From assembly GCF_000703165.1 (NCBI RefSeq), contig NZ_JNLQ01000002.1, positions 2,604,001-2,668,000 on the forward strand: DNA of 64,000 nucleotides. The letters are read 5' to 3'. The stretch comes from Butyrivibrio sp. AE3004. Lineage in GTDB: Bacteria > Bacillota > Clostridia > Lachnospirales > Lachnospiraceae. The notes beneath the pieces were generated by a model. It searched no databases, was not told where the DNA came from, and saw only the letters and a list, made by a program, of their open reading frames with translations. Numbering within the stretch: the stretch's first letter is position 1; every line of letters begins with the position of its first letter. This document shows positions 50,867 through 60,395 of this stretch, piece after piece. A program made the position numbers and the translations under genes.

Positions 50867-52474
50867 TCAACCTGTTCCAAGCATTCCTGCAAGGGAATTG
50901 GTCTGCTCGTTAAGCTTTGTCATAGCTTTTTCCATCTGGGCAAATTTGTCGTAATATTTATCTTCCATCTGCCCCAGTTTATCCTGCTCAGTCTTAAGCT
51001 GTTTCTTGTATTTGTCTACCTGAGTCTTCATCTGCTTATCTTCATATAAGGTATAAGCACTTGAAAACTCCGTTGACTTCATAAGGTCTCCGAGCTTTCC
51101 ATACATTTCTGTAGAAATACTCTTGAAGAATTGTCTTACAAGATCAGGATCCTTTTCGATTTTTGCCTTAAGCTTGTCTTCCTTACTGCTTGAAAGTTCA
51201 TCATCTTCATCGCCATAGATATGCCATTTTATTCTGTCTGCTTCTTCAGCTTCAAAATATCCTGCTGTTGCAATATGGAATGACCAGAATGATGTTTTAA
51301 CCTCAACCTCTTCTCCGGTTTCCTTATTTATCTCCTTTTCGCCAAAATCATAAGAATTCATCATGATTTTTTTCATTTCATTAAGGACCTTGAAAATAGT
51401 CTTATCTCTTGAGAGAAGACCCTCATCAATCTTCTTGTTCCAGTCCTCTATCTCATCATCTGTCATCTCATCCTTTTGTTCCTTGGTAAGGATGTTATAA
51501 TCCTTCGCATCATCGGCATTATACAGCGTATGCATCTCTCCGACGAGGTCGTTATATTCCTTAAGGAAATTCTTTACCATATCGTAAATACCGCTGGTAT
51601 CATCCTTTGTCGTAAGAGATATATCTGATGCCTGCTGCTTTGCCGTGATTGAAAGGCCGTTGATATCAAAGGTGTTACTGTTGGATGTATACTCTACCCC
51701 ATTAAGTGTAATCTTGGCATCTTCGCCTGCAATGTAATTGGCACCGTTTGAAGCATCAAGTCCAAGTGCATTTACAACATTCATGTCCGATGCTGCAAGG
51801 TCAATCTCAAAACCGGCATCAGCTCCTGATTCATTAGAAGCAATGTATACGCGCCCCTGAGTCGCATCATAGCTGGCATTTAATCCATGTCCGTCCTTTG
51901 TTTTAACATCCTTAAGCCTCGAGATTGCGTCAGAAATTGTCTCCGTTCCCTTTATTTCAATAGTAATGGATTCTCTGGGATCCGGATGGTCATCATCGAT
52001 TACTTCCGGCTTTGGGCCAAACTTAAGCGTGATCTTATTTTTTACATTATCTTCTACAGCGCTGGCGCCATAGCCAACCAGATTTTCCAATGTGGTTCCC
52101 TGAGCAGCTTTACCGTCTCCAATTTTTGAGGTCACCTTACTGCCTGTCATGTATGCACTGCTTGCAAGCTTATCAACAGACATTTTCTGAACGCTGTTCA
52201 TAGCAGTTCCGTTTGTCACAACAGAAACTGCATCGGAATTTGAAACCTCTGTGGTCTTTTTAATATAACTAGAATCAAAACGAAGATTACTCAGTGTCTT
52301 ATTGTAGAAGTCCACAACCTTTTTGTTGAGTTCCTTCCACTTATCCATCTTCATGTCATGCTTTTTCTGATCGCTTTTTACTTTTTCAACTTTATTGGAC
52401 TGAACCTTCGTGAGCTCTGTTATGATACTTTCTGTATCGAGTCCGGAGGCAAGTCCGGTTATTCTCATGGTCAT
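50867..52474 (-). CDS. fliD: FliD filament cap protein
   Basis: 535 residues. FliD caps the filament and drives flagellin polymerisation. Recognisable parts: N-terminal MRITGLASGLDTESIITELTK, a coiled coil to about 60, a middle region with VKNFLKEYNDLVGEMHTLY near 310, and a C-terminal coiled coil ending MEKAMTKLNEQTNSLAGML. The ATG at 52474 follows GGAAGGAG. The reading from 52531 is an extension. Second gene of the sigma-28-driven flaG operon. Confidence 0.95.
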   Translation of the reverse strand: MTMRITGLASGLDTESIITELTKVQSNKVEKVKSDQKKHDMKMDKWKELNKKVVDFYNKTLSNLRFDSSYIKKTTEVSNSDAVSVVTNGTAMNSVQKMSVDKLASSAYMTGSKVTSKIGDGKAAQGTTLENLVGYGASAVEDNVKNKITLKFGPKPEVIDDDHPDPRESITIEIKGTETISDAISRLKDVKTKDGHGLNASYDATQGRVYIASNESGADAGFEIDLAASDMNVVNALGLDASNGANYIAGEDAKITLNGVEYTSNSNTFDINGLSITAKQQASDISLTTKDDTSGIYDMVKNFLKEYNDLVGEMHTLYNADDAKDYNILTKEQKDEMTDDEIEDWNKKIDEGLLSRDKTIFKVLNEMKKIMMNSYDFGEKEINKETGEEVEVKTSFWSFHIATAGYFEAEEADRIKWHIYGDEDDELSSSKEDKLKAKIEKDPDLVRQFFKSISTEMYGKLGDLMKSTEFSSAYTLYEDKQMKTQVDKYKKQLKTEQDKLGQMEDKYYDKFAQMEKAMTKLNEQTNSLAGMLGTG

Positions 52475-52559
52475 ATGGTGCTCCTTCCTTCCCGATATTC
52501 TGCAAAAGAGCGCAAAATACCCCTTGCACACAAAAAACTACTTTCAAAAGAACTAATTA

Positions 52560-53027
52560 TTAGCCTCTTTCGTCGACCATAAGTCCGGCCAGTTCCCAAG
52601 CTTTAGCGATCATATCAAGAGTTTTCTCGGGTGGCAGCTCTTTAATTGTCTCTCTGGTTGTCTTATCCACGATCTTGATCGTGATACGGTTTGTATCCTC
52701 GTGAATACCAAAGACAGCTTCAGAGTTACTGATGAGCTTTTTGTTCATCTCACTTATAGCACTCTTGATGCGCTTGTTCTCAGCTTCAATCTGTTCTTCT
52801 GTTCTCTCCTGACGAGTCGGAACATTACTGCTTGTGTTCTCCTGGGGCTCAGCCTTAGCAGTGGTTGCCGGGGCTGAACTAGTTGCGGTATCCAGCGCAA
52901 AATCAGGTTTTTCCTGATTCTGTCCCACTCCACCTTCAGAGAAGTTCACAACACGTTCTGCTCTCTGCATTTCAGGGATCTGATTTGTAGTTATTGCTCC
53001 TACTTTACTGATTGCATCCATAGCCAT
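52560..53027 (-). CDS. flaG: FlaG family protein
   Basis: 155 residues. The C-terminal half is the FlaG domain: ALKSAISEMNKKLISNSEAVFGIHED-like helix and strand, then RITIKIVDKTTRETIKELPPEKTLDMIAKAWELAGLMVDERG. The N-terminal half is low-complexity. FlaG proteins influence filament length. The ATG at 53027 lies 8 bp after AAGGAGGT. That site is also a CsrA consensus. First gene of its operon. Confidence 0.9.
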   Translation of the reverse strand: MAMDAISKVGAITTNQIPEMQRAERVVNFSEGGVGQNQEKPDFALDTATSSAPATTAKAEPQENTSSNVPTRQERTEEQIEAENKRIKSAISEMNKKLISNSEAVFGIHEDTNRITIKIVDKTTRETIKELPPEKTLDMIAKAWELAGLMVDERG

Positions 53028-53034
53028 CTCACTC

Positions 53035-53044
53035 ACCTCCTTGT
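53035..53044 (-). promoter_or_regulatory. CsrA site over flaG Shine-Dalgarno
   Basis: ACAAGGAGGT on the minus strand, full match to ACANGGANGU. The leader upstream also has CTATCCG/CGGATAG arms (from 53058 to 53106) enclosing a smaller CACTT/AAGTG hairpin, with further GGA motifs. Confidence 0.75.
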
Positions 53045-53140
53045 GCTCGTTTACAGCGGCTATCCGTTTCCGCACTTTTTATAAGTGTTTATAGAACTTC
53101 CGGATAGGACTTCTAAGCACACTTATAGTTTCTCTTATCC

Positions 53141-53170
53141 ATTATATCGGATATGTGTATCAAACATTTA
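53141..53170 (-). promoter_or_regulatory. Sigma-28 promoter for the flaG operon
   Basis: Minus strand: TAAA (53167-53170), 16 bp, CCGATATAAT (53141-53150). Confidence 0.85.
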
Positions 53171-53362
53171 GGTTCTTATAGTTTTTTAATAAAATGTTTA
53201 TACACAGTAAATAAATGATTGCAGTAGTGCCAATCATTCCCGTTAAGTACGTAGAAAGCGGATTATCATGTGGGCAGTAATGCCTATGAAAAAATATATT
53301 TATGATATCTGTAGTTAATATCTATTATTAATATCGGTAATAATAGGTGGGAAATTTAGAAT

Positions 53363-53390
53363 AAAAAAAGCCCTGTGCCTAAGCACAGGG
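53363..53390 (-). terminator. Terminator of the flgK-flgL-fliW-csrA operon
   Basis: Stem CCCTGTGC / GCACAGGG, loop CTAA, followed by TTTTTTT on the minus strand, 20 bp after the csrA stop. Confidence 0.9.
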
Positions 53391-53409
53391 TACAATACAT
53401 ACAATATTC

Positions 53410-53628
53410 TTATTTGAGCAGGTCCGTAAGTGCGGAAATTCCATCCGTATTCGTTGCTGCCTTGTTCTCTTCCTGGATCTGAAGATATACCTCTTTACGA
53501 TAAATCGGTACTTCCTTGGGTGCGGCGATTCCCACTTTCACCTGATCACCCCTGATGTCTAAAATTGTAATTTCTATATTGTTATTGACGATAATAGACT
53601 CGTTCTTTTTTCTGGATAATGCTAACAT
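53410..53628 (-). CDS. csrA: CsrA translational repressor
   Basis: 72 residues. MLALSRKKNESIIVNNNIEITIL at the start, then GDQVKVGIAAPKEVPIYRKEVY, the complete CsrA beta-barrel motif. It binds ACANGGANGU sites over Shine-Dalgarno sequences and represses flagellin synthesis until FliW sequesters it. Located directly after fliW1, as in Bacillus. Targets predicted in this window: flagellins 2 and 3, flaG, fliS. Confidence 0.97.
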   Translation of the reverse strand: MLALSRKKNESIIVNNNIEITILDIRGDQVKVGIAAPKEVPIYRKEVYLQIQEENKAATNTDGISALTDLLK

Positions 53629-53687
53629 AGCTCTTCCTTCCTCTCCTTTTTTATACCGTGCTCCCCACAGAAGTGTAGATTATGATA

Positions 53688-54149
53688 TTATTTCTGAGCA
53701 GCTTCCTTCTGTTGCTGAAGATAGTCATAAATAGGGTACTTAACAGGATAATCATCATCGTCAATAATGATCTGGCATGCCTTGCAGTTACCCGAATTAA
53801 TAATTATAGGTCCCTTAAGGTTAACGGTCATCTTGGTAATGTCCTGTGGAACAGTAACCGTTACAAGAATCAGAAGGTCCTCATCCTCAAGAGGCAGGAT
53901 TTCCTTGATGCTCTCTTCCTGAACAACAGGATTGAACCCCGGCTTTACGTAAAGCGGGTCCATAACCGGCATTGCAAACACCGGATCATCAAGAGATTGT
54001 AACCACCTGATATTGTTGGTATCTTTGTCCTTATCATGCATCAGTGCAAACTTAGTCATGTCCGGAAAACCAATTATGCCCTTCGGAAACTCTATGATCT
54101 TGCTGTCTTCAATCTCAATCTCTCCGAAAATTCTGGTTATTAATTTCAT
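53688..54149 (-). CDS. fliW: FliW flagellar assembly factor, copy 1
   Basis: 153 residues. Motifs TRIFGEIEIEDSKIIEFPKGIIGF, WLQSLDDPVFAMPVMDP and LLILVTVTVPQDITKMTVNLKGP are complete. GGAGGGG precedes the ATG. It is 59 bp upstream of csrA in the flgK operon, so the FliW-CsrA pair is encoded together. A paralogue at 48301-48756 is next to flagellin 3. Confidence 0.95.
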   Translation of the reverse strand: MKLITRIFGEIEIEDSKIIEFPKGIIGFPDMTKFALMHDKDKDTNNIRWLQSLDDPVFAMPVMDPLYVKPGFNPVVQEESIKEILPLEDEDLLILVTVTVPQDITKMTVNLKGPIIINSGNCKACQIIIDDDDYPVKYPIYDYLQQQKEAAQK

Positions 54150-54257
54150 TCTGGTGCCCCTCCATATGAAAATATGTTAATGCTGATTTTCAGCATATCC
54201 TCGAACTTTCTCTTATAATTCATTGTATTCAAATATACGATATTTAGCAAGTCGAAA

Positions 54258-56513
54258 TCAGATATAATTCATAAGTGTATCTTTACTGATCTTACCTGTT
54301 GCCATAAGGGCTGCCTGGTAAGTAAGCTGCGCTGTTGCGAGATTTGTTGCTGTTTCTGCAAGATCTGCGTCTTCGTTATCGGACTGAAGTGTCTTAAAGG
54401 TTGTATTCTGATCCTGAAGTCTAGAATTTATAAGCTCCAGTCTCTTACTTCTTGCACCGTTATCGGTAACTGCCACGTTCGCTTTATCAAGGGCTGCCTG
54501 GATACTTGTAATCTTATGTTCAAATTCTTCCTGCATGTTCTGTCTTAAGTAATCATAGGCCTTTTTGCAGGCATCAATCTCATTCTGAACGGTTCTTATT
54601 TCCAGCGCATCTGTCAGTCCGGAGAGCTTATCCTTTAAAGTATCCATTGTGGTGTTGATAACATTCATCTTATTTGCTATCTGCTGAAGATCATATACAT
54701 CTCTCTTTACGGTCGTTGTGAAAACAGATGTAGCTGTTGTATTGACAGTAATCTTCTGAGAATAACCAACATCATACTGAATATCGTGAGATGCGCTTCC
54801 GCCGTTATAAATGATACCTTCCGAATCCACACACGAGAACAGGTTCTGTGGTCTGATATCCCCGTTTTGCCATTCCTTCTTGTCGTAAACAACATCAATG
54901 GTATTGGCGTTTCCCACAAAAGCGAGGGATGCAAGCTTATCTGCAAGAATGTCATTAAGAAGAACCTCACCTGTCTTAGCATTCAGATAAACTTTATTTG
55001 CACGCTCTTTATTGAATTCTTCCCTACTGGCGATATATTGTTGCAAAGCATTTTCATAATTAGCCTGATCAACACTATCATCACCTGTATTGTAATCCTC
55101 TCTCTTTGGCTCCTCTTCTATATATGTAAGGTCTCTGTAAGCATCATCTATTTCATCATCTGTAGATGTTGAATAAAGAATGTGATCCGGATCAATCTTG
55201 ATTGTGGTCTCTCTGTAGGATGAATGAACGCTGCCGTTTGTCGCGATCTGAAGAACAGTCTTTGTAGGATTACCGTACTCATTATCATCAGTTTCTTTTT
55301 CTATTGTAAAGGTTCCGTCGCCGTTTACTGTTGCGGAATAATCAGTTGTCACTCCGCCGTACTTATCAACGATATCAACCTTATATTGCTGCCCTACAGG
55401 TCCCAGAAGAGGCATTGTTACATGAGTATTTGTTCCGTCTGAAAAATCAATTGTACTAACACTCGTCTCATGCATGGAAACCATTCCACTCTTTAAGCCT
55501 GTGGGGATATCGAATTCACCGTCTCCGTCGCCGTCAGTAAGAACGCCGTCCTTACTGATATCAAACTGGTATACCTCATAGGTTGTAAGATCAAGTGCTG
55601 TGATAATGTAACCCTTGTCGGGGTTCTTTGTGCTTGCTACCTCTGCGTTGTACTGGTAGTTTCCTACAGTTATAGTATAGCTGTCTGAAAGCGGAACATA
55701 TGCATTCTGTTCAACTCCGTCACCGTTTACAAATGTGAGGTCAAAATATTTAAGATTAGTATCCGTTATTGATGATGTAGCTTCCTGGAAAAGATTTTCC
55801 CTGTACTTTAGCTCGACGCTCTTTGCATCTCTTTCTGTGTAATCCAGGTTGTCGTAGGAAAGTCTTATCCTTCCCACATCTATCTGTTCTATATCATTTT
55901 CCTTTGTTTCATACTTATAACCTGTAATATTTCCGGATGCATCATATACAGGGTTATCCAAAAGATTTCCGGCATCGAGATATTGTGAATTTACTGCGCG
56001 CTTTGATCTGCTGATATCTGCTGCATTAAACTCATCATTTATATCCGTAAAATTCTCAGTAGTAGTTTTCTCATAGGAAAGAGATGTATCTGTCCTGAAT
56101 CCTGTGAAAATATATCGTCCTGCGTAATCAACATTTCCTGTTGAATAGTACTCTGAAGAAAGAGCATCGAGCTGAGTAACTATGGTGTTTATATCTGTCA
56201 TGGTCAGATCCTTGTTGGCACCTCTGTTGGCTTGCATCATGGCATCCGTAAGCACGTCTGTTACTGTTGAAAGCGCATCCTCTGTAACATCCATCCAGCT
56301 CTTTGCATCTTTAGCATTTTTCTGATAGTACTGATCAAGCTGTGATACTGTTGAACGAAGTCTCAAAGCTCTTATTGCAATGACCGGATCATCGGAAGGT
56401 CTTGCTATCTTTTTTCCGGTAGCCATCTGAGTGTTCACTTCATCCTCAGCAACCTTATTGTTGTTGATGTTATAGAGTGAGTTGTTGTTCATGATCTTAT
56501 TGGTAATTCTCAT
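54258..56513 (-). CDS. flgL: FlgL hook-filament junction protein, long form
   Basis: 751 residues; FlgL is usually 300-500. N-terminal MRITNKIMNNNSLYNINNNK and RPSDDPVIAIRALRLRSTV, and C-terminal LATAQLTYQAALMATGKISKDTLMNYI, are the conserved coiled-coil ends. The extra length is a central domain of about 400 residues, roughly 160-560, with Asp/Gly-rich segments such as DGDGDGEFDIPTG. The ATG at 56513 follows GAGAGG; the reading from 56588 is an N-terminal artefact. Secreted, joins hook to filament next to FlgK. Confidence 0.93.
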   Translation of the reverse strand: MRITNKIMNNNSLYNINNNKVAEDEVNTQMATGKKIARPSDDPVIAIRALRLRSTVSQLDQYYQKNAKDAKSWMDVTEDALSTVTDVLTDAMMQANRGANKDLTMTDINTIVTQLDALSSEYYSTGNVDYAGRYIFTGFRTDTSLSYEKTTTENFTDINDEFNAADISRSKRAVNSQYLDAGNLLDNPVYDASGNITGYKYETKENDIEQIDVGRIRLSYDNLDYTERDAKSVELKYRENLFQEATSSITDTNLKYFDLTFVNGDGVEQNAYVPLSDSYTITVGNYQYNAEVASTKNPDKGYIITALDLTTYEVYQFDISKDGVLTDGDGDGEFDIPTGLKSGMVSMHETSVSTIDFSDGTNTHVTMPLLGPVGQQYKVDIVDKYGGVTTDYSATVNGDGTFTIEKETDDNEYGNPTKTVLQIATNGSVHSSYRETTIKIDPDHILYSTSTDDEIDDAYRDLTYIEEEPKREDYNTGDDSVDQANYENALQQYIASREEFNKERANKVYLNAKTGEVLLNDILADKLASLAFVGNANTIDVVYDKKEWQNGDIRPQNLFSCVDSEGIIYNGGSASHDIQYDVGYSQKITVNTTATSVFTTTVKRDVYDLQQIANKMNVINTTMDTLKDKLSGLTDALEIRTVQNEIDACKKAYDYLRQNMQEEFEHKITSIQAALDKANVAVTDNGARSKRLELINSRLQDQNTTFKTLQSDNEDADLAETATNLATAQLTYQAALMATGKISKDTLMNYI

Positions 56514-56624
56514 GGTAAATCCTCTCGCCGGACAATTCCTAAATCCTTTTAGCTTTATGTCCCGTGTGCGCCGGCAACGACCATCCATGTCAGTTCTGCC
56601 TTCATACTTCTATGTACTAATAAT

Positions 56625-58481
56625 TTATACTCCTGTTTCCAGGATCAGTCTGTCGTAGACCTTTGTCAGTGTGTTTATCATCTTGGAATTCAGGGTGTAA
56701 CTGTGTTCAAACTGTACAAGTGCTGATGCTTCTTCATCTTCATCAACGCCCATTACTGAGAGCCTTTGATTTCCAATGGTCTTTTCAAGTGCTGTATATG
56801 TCTTTTCAAGTGTCTCGGAATTGCTGGTATTAAGTGCCACATCACCAAGTACCTTATCCAGGAACTCTCCGCTTGTCGCACCTCTGAAGATATGTTCCTT
56901 TGTGAAAAAATCACTTAGTATTTCCAGGTTTTTGTATTCCGATTCGCCTTCCGTTACATCCATCTTTGTTGCCAAAAGATCCGAATTGCTTCTCAGTTCT
57001 CTGGTAACAGTGAAATTCCCGGCTGTTATGTTGTAATAGTTCTTGTTATTTGAAAGGGTTGTAAGCTGCGGATAAGAGTACTGCGCATTGGAATCCATAT
57101 TGCTGGTTCCGGAAAGAATGTACTGTCCTTCAAGTGAGTCTGATGTAAAACCCTTTGCCATAATGTCATTTACTCTTCCGGAAAACTTCCTTATCCATTC
57201 ATTCATCTGCTGCATATAATAAGGAATACCCTGATATTCAAAATTGCAGCCAACCGAAGCTGTTCTGTAGCTGGGCGGGGTTGTTGACCTTGTACTTTCA
57301 GCTGTTAATGTGAATGTGTAGGTATCTCCGCCATCATACTGCCAGTCTTCGTAGGAATATATCTTGCTTGCAACCTCCATTTTTCCGGTGGATGGAAGTG
57401 TGCATTTAGTCATATCCTTAAGGTCTTTGTCATATACTTTTATAGTCACGGTTGTAAGTCCTGTCACCTGATCCTTTTCGGACTTTTGCACTTCTCCGTT
57501 GAAGTAAAAACCGTTATTTCCGTCTCTCATATCAATGAGCCCCTGGAGCTCACCGCCGATCAGCTTGCTGCTTAAATCAAATACATCGAGTCTGCTTGTA
57601 TCATCGCCTTCCTTAAAATCTGAAGGTGCCCATTTAATATCGTAGAGACCTACAAGATCACTCTGGTTTACATTTTCGTTTGCTTCTCTGGCAACACATA
57701 CCAGCTGTCTGTATGAGTAGCTGTCGAGAAGCTGCTGTTTTCCGGCGATATTTACAACAAGTCTTGTAGCTCCGGTTTCTCTATCCGGGTTACTTGCATC
57801 TACAACCTTTGTTTCCTTCACTTCTATATTGGTTATCTTTGAGAGCTTATCAAGTAGTCCGTCTCTCTGGTCTCTAAGTTCATTTGCTCTCGATCCCTGC
57901 ATCTCAATTACGTTTATCTGTTCATTTAAAGAACAGATCTGCTGGGCATATGAATTTATCTTGTCGCAGTCCATTTTGATTTCCTGATTTACATCGTTCT
58001 GAAGCTGCTGAAGTGACTCTGACATATGGTTAAAATAATCTGTCAGCTGTGAAAGTGATGATACAAAAGTCGCCTTGGATTCAGTAGTTCCTGATGCCTT
58101 CAAAACATCCTGCAGTGCTGACTGCATTTTGGAAAAAAGACTTGAGAATCCGGTTGTTCCCTCATCCTTAAAGTACTCCTGCGCAAGCTGGTTAAAATAA
58201 TTTCTCTGGGAAACTCTTCCGAGGAGAGATTCATTTGTTCTGTACTTTACATCGTAGAAATCGTCACGAACTCTCTCTATTGAAAGTGTGTCAACACCTG
58301 CGCCCGCACAACCATAGCTTGTAAAAAGTCTAAGAGCATCCGAAGCCTGCTGATTTACTTTCTGGCGGCTGTAGTCGTCAGTATTGGCATTGGCTATGTT
58401 GTTGGCTGTTGTATTCAGTGCCGCATTTGCTGCCCTGAGTCCTGATGCCGCTATGTTTAATCCAAAAAATGTTGAAGGCAT
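56625..58481 (-). CDS. flgK: FlgK hook-associated protein, copy 2
   Basis: 618 residues. N-terminal FFGLNIAASGLRAANAALNTTANNIANANTDDYSRQ matches FlgK, and the C-terminus SALVQFEHSYTLNSKMINTLTKVYDRL-like end matches too. It starts 16 bp after the stop of copy 1. Two FlgK paralogues in tandem suggest a heteromeric or two-layer junction, a feature seen in several Lachnospiraceae. AAAGGAT precedes the ATG. Confidence 0.9.
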   Translation of the reverse strand: MPSTFFGLNIAASGLRAANAALNTTANNIANANTDDYSRQKVNQQASDALRLFTSYGCAGAGVDTLSIERVRDDFYDVKYRTNESLLGRVSQRNYFNQLAQEYFKDEGTTGFSSLFSKMQSALQDVLKASGTTESKATFVSSLSQLTDYFNHMSESLQQLQNDVNQEIKMDCDKINSYAQQICSLNEQINVIEMQGSRANELRDQRDGLLDKLSKITNIEVKETKVVDASNPDRETGATRLVVNIAGKQQLLDSYSYRQLVCVAREANENVNQSDLVGLYDIKWAPSDFKEGDDTSRLDVFDLSSKLIGGELQGLIDMRDGNNGFYFNGEVQKSEKDQVTGLTTVTIKVYDKDLKDMTKCTLPSTGKMEVASKIYSYEDWQYDGGDTYTFTLTAESTRSTTPPSYRTASVGCNFEYQGIPYYMQQMNEWIRKFSGRVNDIMAKGFTSDSLEGQYILSGTSNMDSNAQYSYPQLTTLSNNKNYYNITAGNFTVTRELRSNSDLLATKMDVTEGESEYKNLEILSDFFTKEHIFRGATSGEFLDKVLGDVALNTSNSETLEKTYTALEKTIGNQRLSVMGVDEDEEASALVQFEHSYTLNSKMINTLTKVYDRLILETGV

Positions 58482-58497
58482 ATGTTTCTATCCTTTC

Positions 58498-60183
58498 TCA
58501 TCGGCCAAGTGCCGAAACTATGTGCTCCAGCATCTCGCTTACCACATTTATGTATCTGCTCGATGCGTTGAAAGCATTTTGGAACTCTATCATAAATTCA
58601 AGCTCTTCATCGCTTGATACACCGACAATCTGCTCTCTTGCATTTGCTACTGCCGAAACCGTAAGCTCCTGATTTGACTGAATTCCCTTGTAAACATCAC
58701 CGGAGTTTGCAACCTGTGAAACCAGCATGTTGTAATATCCTACGAAGTCGGTTTTTGTTGCTACATTTGGATTTATAACATAATCTGCTGTGGTAAATGC
58801 TGCTTTAAGTTTTTCTACGGTAGCCTGATCTTCACTTCCATCAGCAAGGTAAAACTTCATTGATGTGGGTTCTTCCAGATACATTGGGTTAATCCCGATA
58901 TTTGTGATAATGTATCCTTTTCTGTTTTGTCCCGCCTTGTGCTCATCATCTATGTCATAATTGAGGCAATCTTCCTCATTGAGTACTTTAAAAAGATCAT
59001 AATCGGAGGTAAGTCCTGAAACCTCGCCAAGAGTTACTGGATTGCTTCCTGCCTCCTCAAAAACCTTGTTGATTGCGGTGCACATATTTTTTATCATCTG
59101 GTCAAACTCTGCTTCGACGTTCATGATGACTGACTGTGCAATATTTTTGTTGTAGTAATTTCCGGTAGCGTCATCTGTTATATCATGATAGGTAGCGTGA
59201 TGATCACCTCTTGCAAGGAGCGTTGATCTCAGCTCTCCGATATCGGTGTTCATTGCTGTTGAAACTGTCTGCTGCAGATCAAATACCTTTGCTCCTCTGA
59301 TGTCGGTAATAACCCATTCCTGCAAAACATCATCATAGGTCTTTTTTCCTGCAAATTCCCAGTACGGAGTGTTGTATCCTACAGGGCTTCCACCTTTATC
59401 CGCAGGAAGAACGTTATCGCATCCCATATGATTTACATGGTCTGTTGTTACGAACTGAGTACCCTCAAACTGAACGAGCACATTTCCGAATGTGTCTTCG
59501 TAGTAGCTTATTCTTCCAAGTTCTCCGAGTCTGTCGAGTAGAAGATTTCTCTCGTCTCTGAGGTCGTTTGCATGTTCCTGATGTCCCGACTCTATTTCAA
59601 CAATATTCAGGTTAAGTTCCTTTATTCTGTCACCTATCTTGTTTATTTCATCCACAAGGTTTGCCACCTTGGTATTCATGTTATCCTGGTAGTTTGTAAA
59701 GCCTTCATAGACACTTTTGGCTCTTGTTATAAACTCGTTTGCTCTTGTGATCAGAGTACTCTGATTAACTGCATTTGTAGGATTCTTACTCATCTCCTGA
59801 ACTGCGACCCAGAGATTTTCCATGGATTCCGCAAACTCGACGCCATTCATTTCCTGAAGCTGATCCTCGATCTCTTCAAGAGTTGTTACAGACACGTCGT
59901 AAAAGGCCTCTCTTCCTGCTTCCTGGCGATAACTCTGATCCAGGAAAAGGCTTCTGACCTGCTTACAATTGTTGTAAACAACACCGAGTCCGGTCTGTTT
60001 CCATGAGATTATTCTGAAATCCTTTTCAGTGGTGATATAAGGGCGAGTGCCCTGTGAAACCTGTTGTCTTGTATAGCCTTCCGTGTCTATATTTGACATA
60101 TTGTGAGCTGTGGTATTCAGCGCATTCTGTGATGTCTGAAGTCCTGATGCTCCAATATATAAACTACCCATTAAAGATGCCAT
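58498..60183 (-). CDS. flgK: FlgK hook-associated protein, copy 1
   Basis: 561 residues. N-terminal LMGSLYIGASGLQTSQNALNTTAHNMSNIDTEGYTRQQ and C-terminal FMIEFQNAFNASSRYINVVSEMLEHIV are the conserved FlgK ends; the centre is variable. The ATG at 60183 follows GAGAGG, and the reading from 60198 adds five residues without a site. First gene after the sigma-28 promoter at 60229-60255. Confidence 0.92.
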   Translation of the reverse strand: MASLMGSLYIGASGLQTSQNALNTTAHNMSNIDTEGYTRQQVSQGTRPYITTEKDFRIISWKQTGLGVVYNNCKQVRSLFLDQSYRQEAGREAFYDVSVTTLEEIEDQLQEMNGVEFAESMENLWVAVQEMSKNPTNAVNQSTLITRANEFITRAKSVYEGFTNYQDNMNTKVANLVDEINKIGDRIKELNLNIVEIESGHQEHANDLRDERNLLLDRLGELGRISYYEDTFGNVLVQFEGTQFVTTDHVNHMGCDNVLPADKGGSPVGYNTPYWEFAGKKTYDDVLQEWVITDIRGAKVFDLQQTVSTAMNTDIGELRSTLLARGDHHATYHDITDDATGNYYNKNIAQSVIMNVEAEFDQMIKNMCTAINKVFEEAGSNPVTLGEVSGLTSDYDLFKVLNEEDCLNYDIDDEHKAGQNRKGYIITNIGINPMYLEEPTSMKFYLADGSEDQATVEKLKAAFTTADYVINPNVATKTDFVGYYNMLVSQVANSGDVYKGIQSNQELTVSAVANAREQIVGVSSDEELEFMIEFQNAFNASSRYINVVSEMLEHIVSALGR

Positions 60184-60228
60184 GTATCTACCTCTCAAAA
60201 GAGCTGTTGTCTATATCATTCATATACT

Positions 60229-60255
60229 TTATCGGCAAAAATGGCTTTTATCTTA
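60229..60255 (-). promoter_or_regulatory. Sigma-28 promoter for the flgK operon
   Basis: Minus strand: TAAG (60252-60255), 16 bp, GCCGATAAAG with CCGATAA at 60229-60235. The -35 has one mismatch from TAAA. Confidence 0.7.
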
Positions 60256-60288
60256 TAGGAATTACAGAGTTATTTCCTAAATTAAGCT

Positions 60289-60325
60289 AAAAAAGATTGA
60301 TCGGACCTACCCAATCAATCTTTTT
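60289..60325 (-). terminator. Terminator of flgM-flgN
   Basis: Stem AAAAAGATTGAT / ATCAATCTTTTT with an 11-12 nt loop, usable in both directions, between the flgN stop and the flgK promoter. Confidence 0.85.
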
Positions 60326-60395
60326 AACATATCTGTCCTATATAATCCGCTGCATAAGTTTTCTAATCAAAAACCTTTTCGCAGGCATCTGCATA

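Noticed and set aside
56514..56588. N-terminal extension of FlgL
   Set aside because: No ribosome binding site, and conserved FlgL sequence begins exactly at the ATG at 56513 with GAGAGG upstream.
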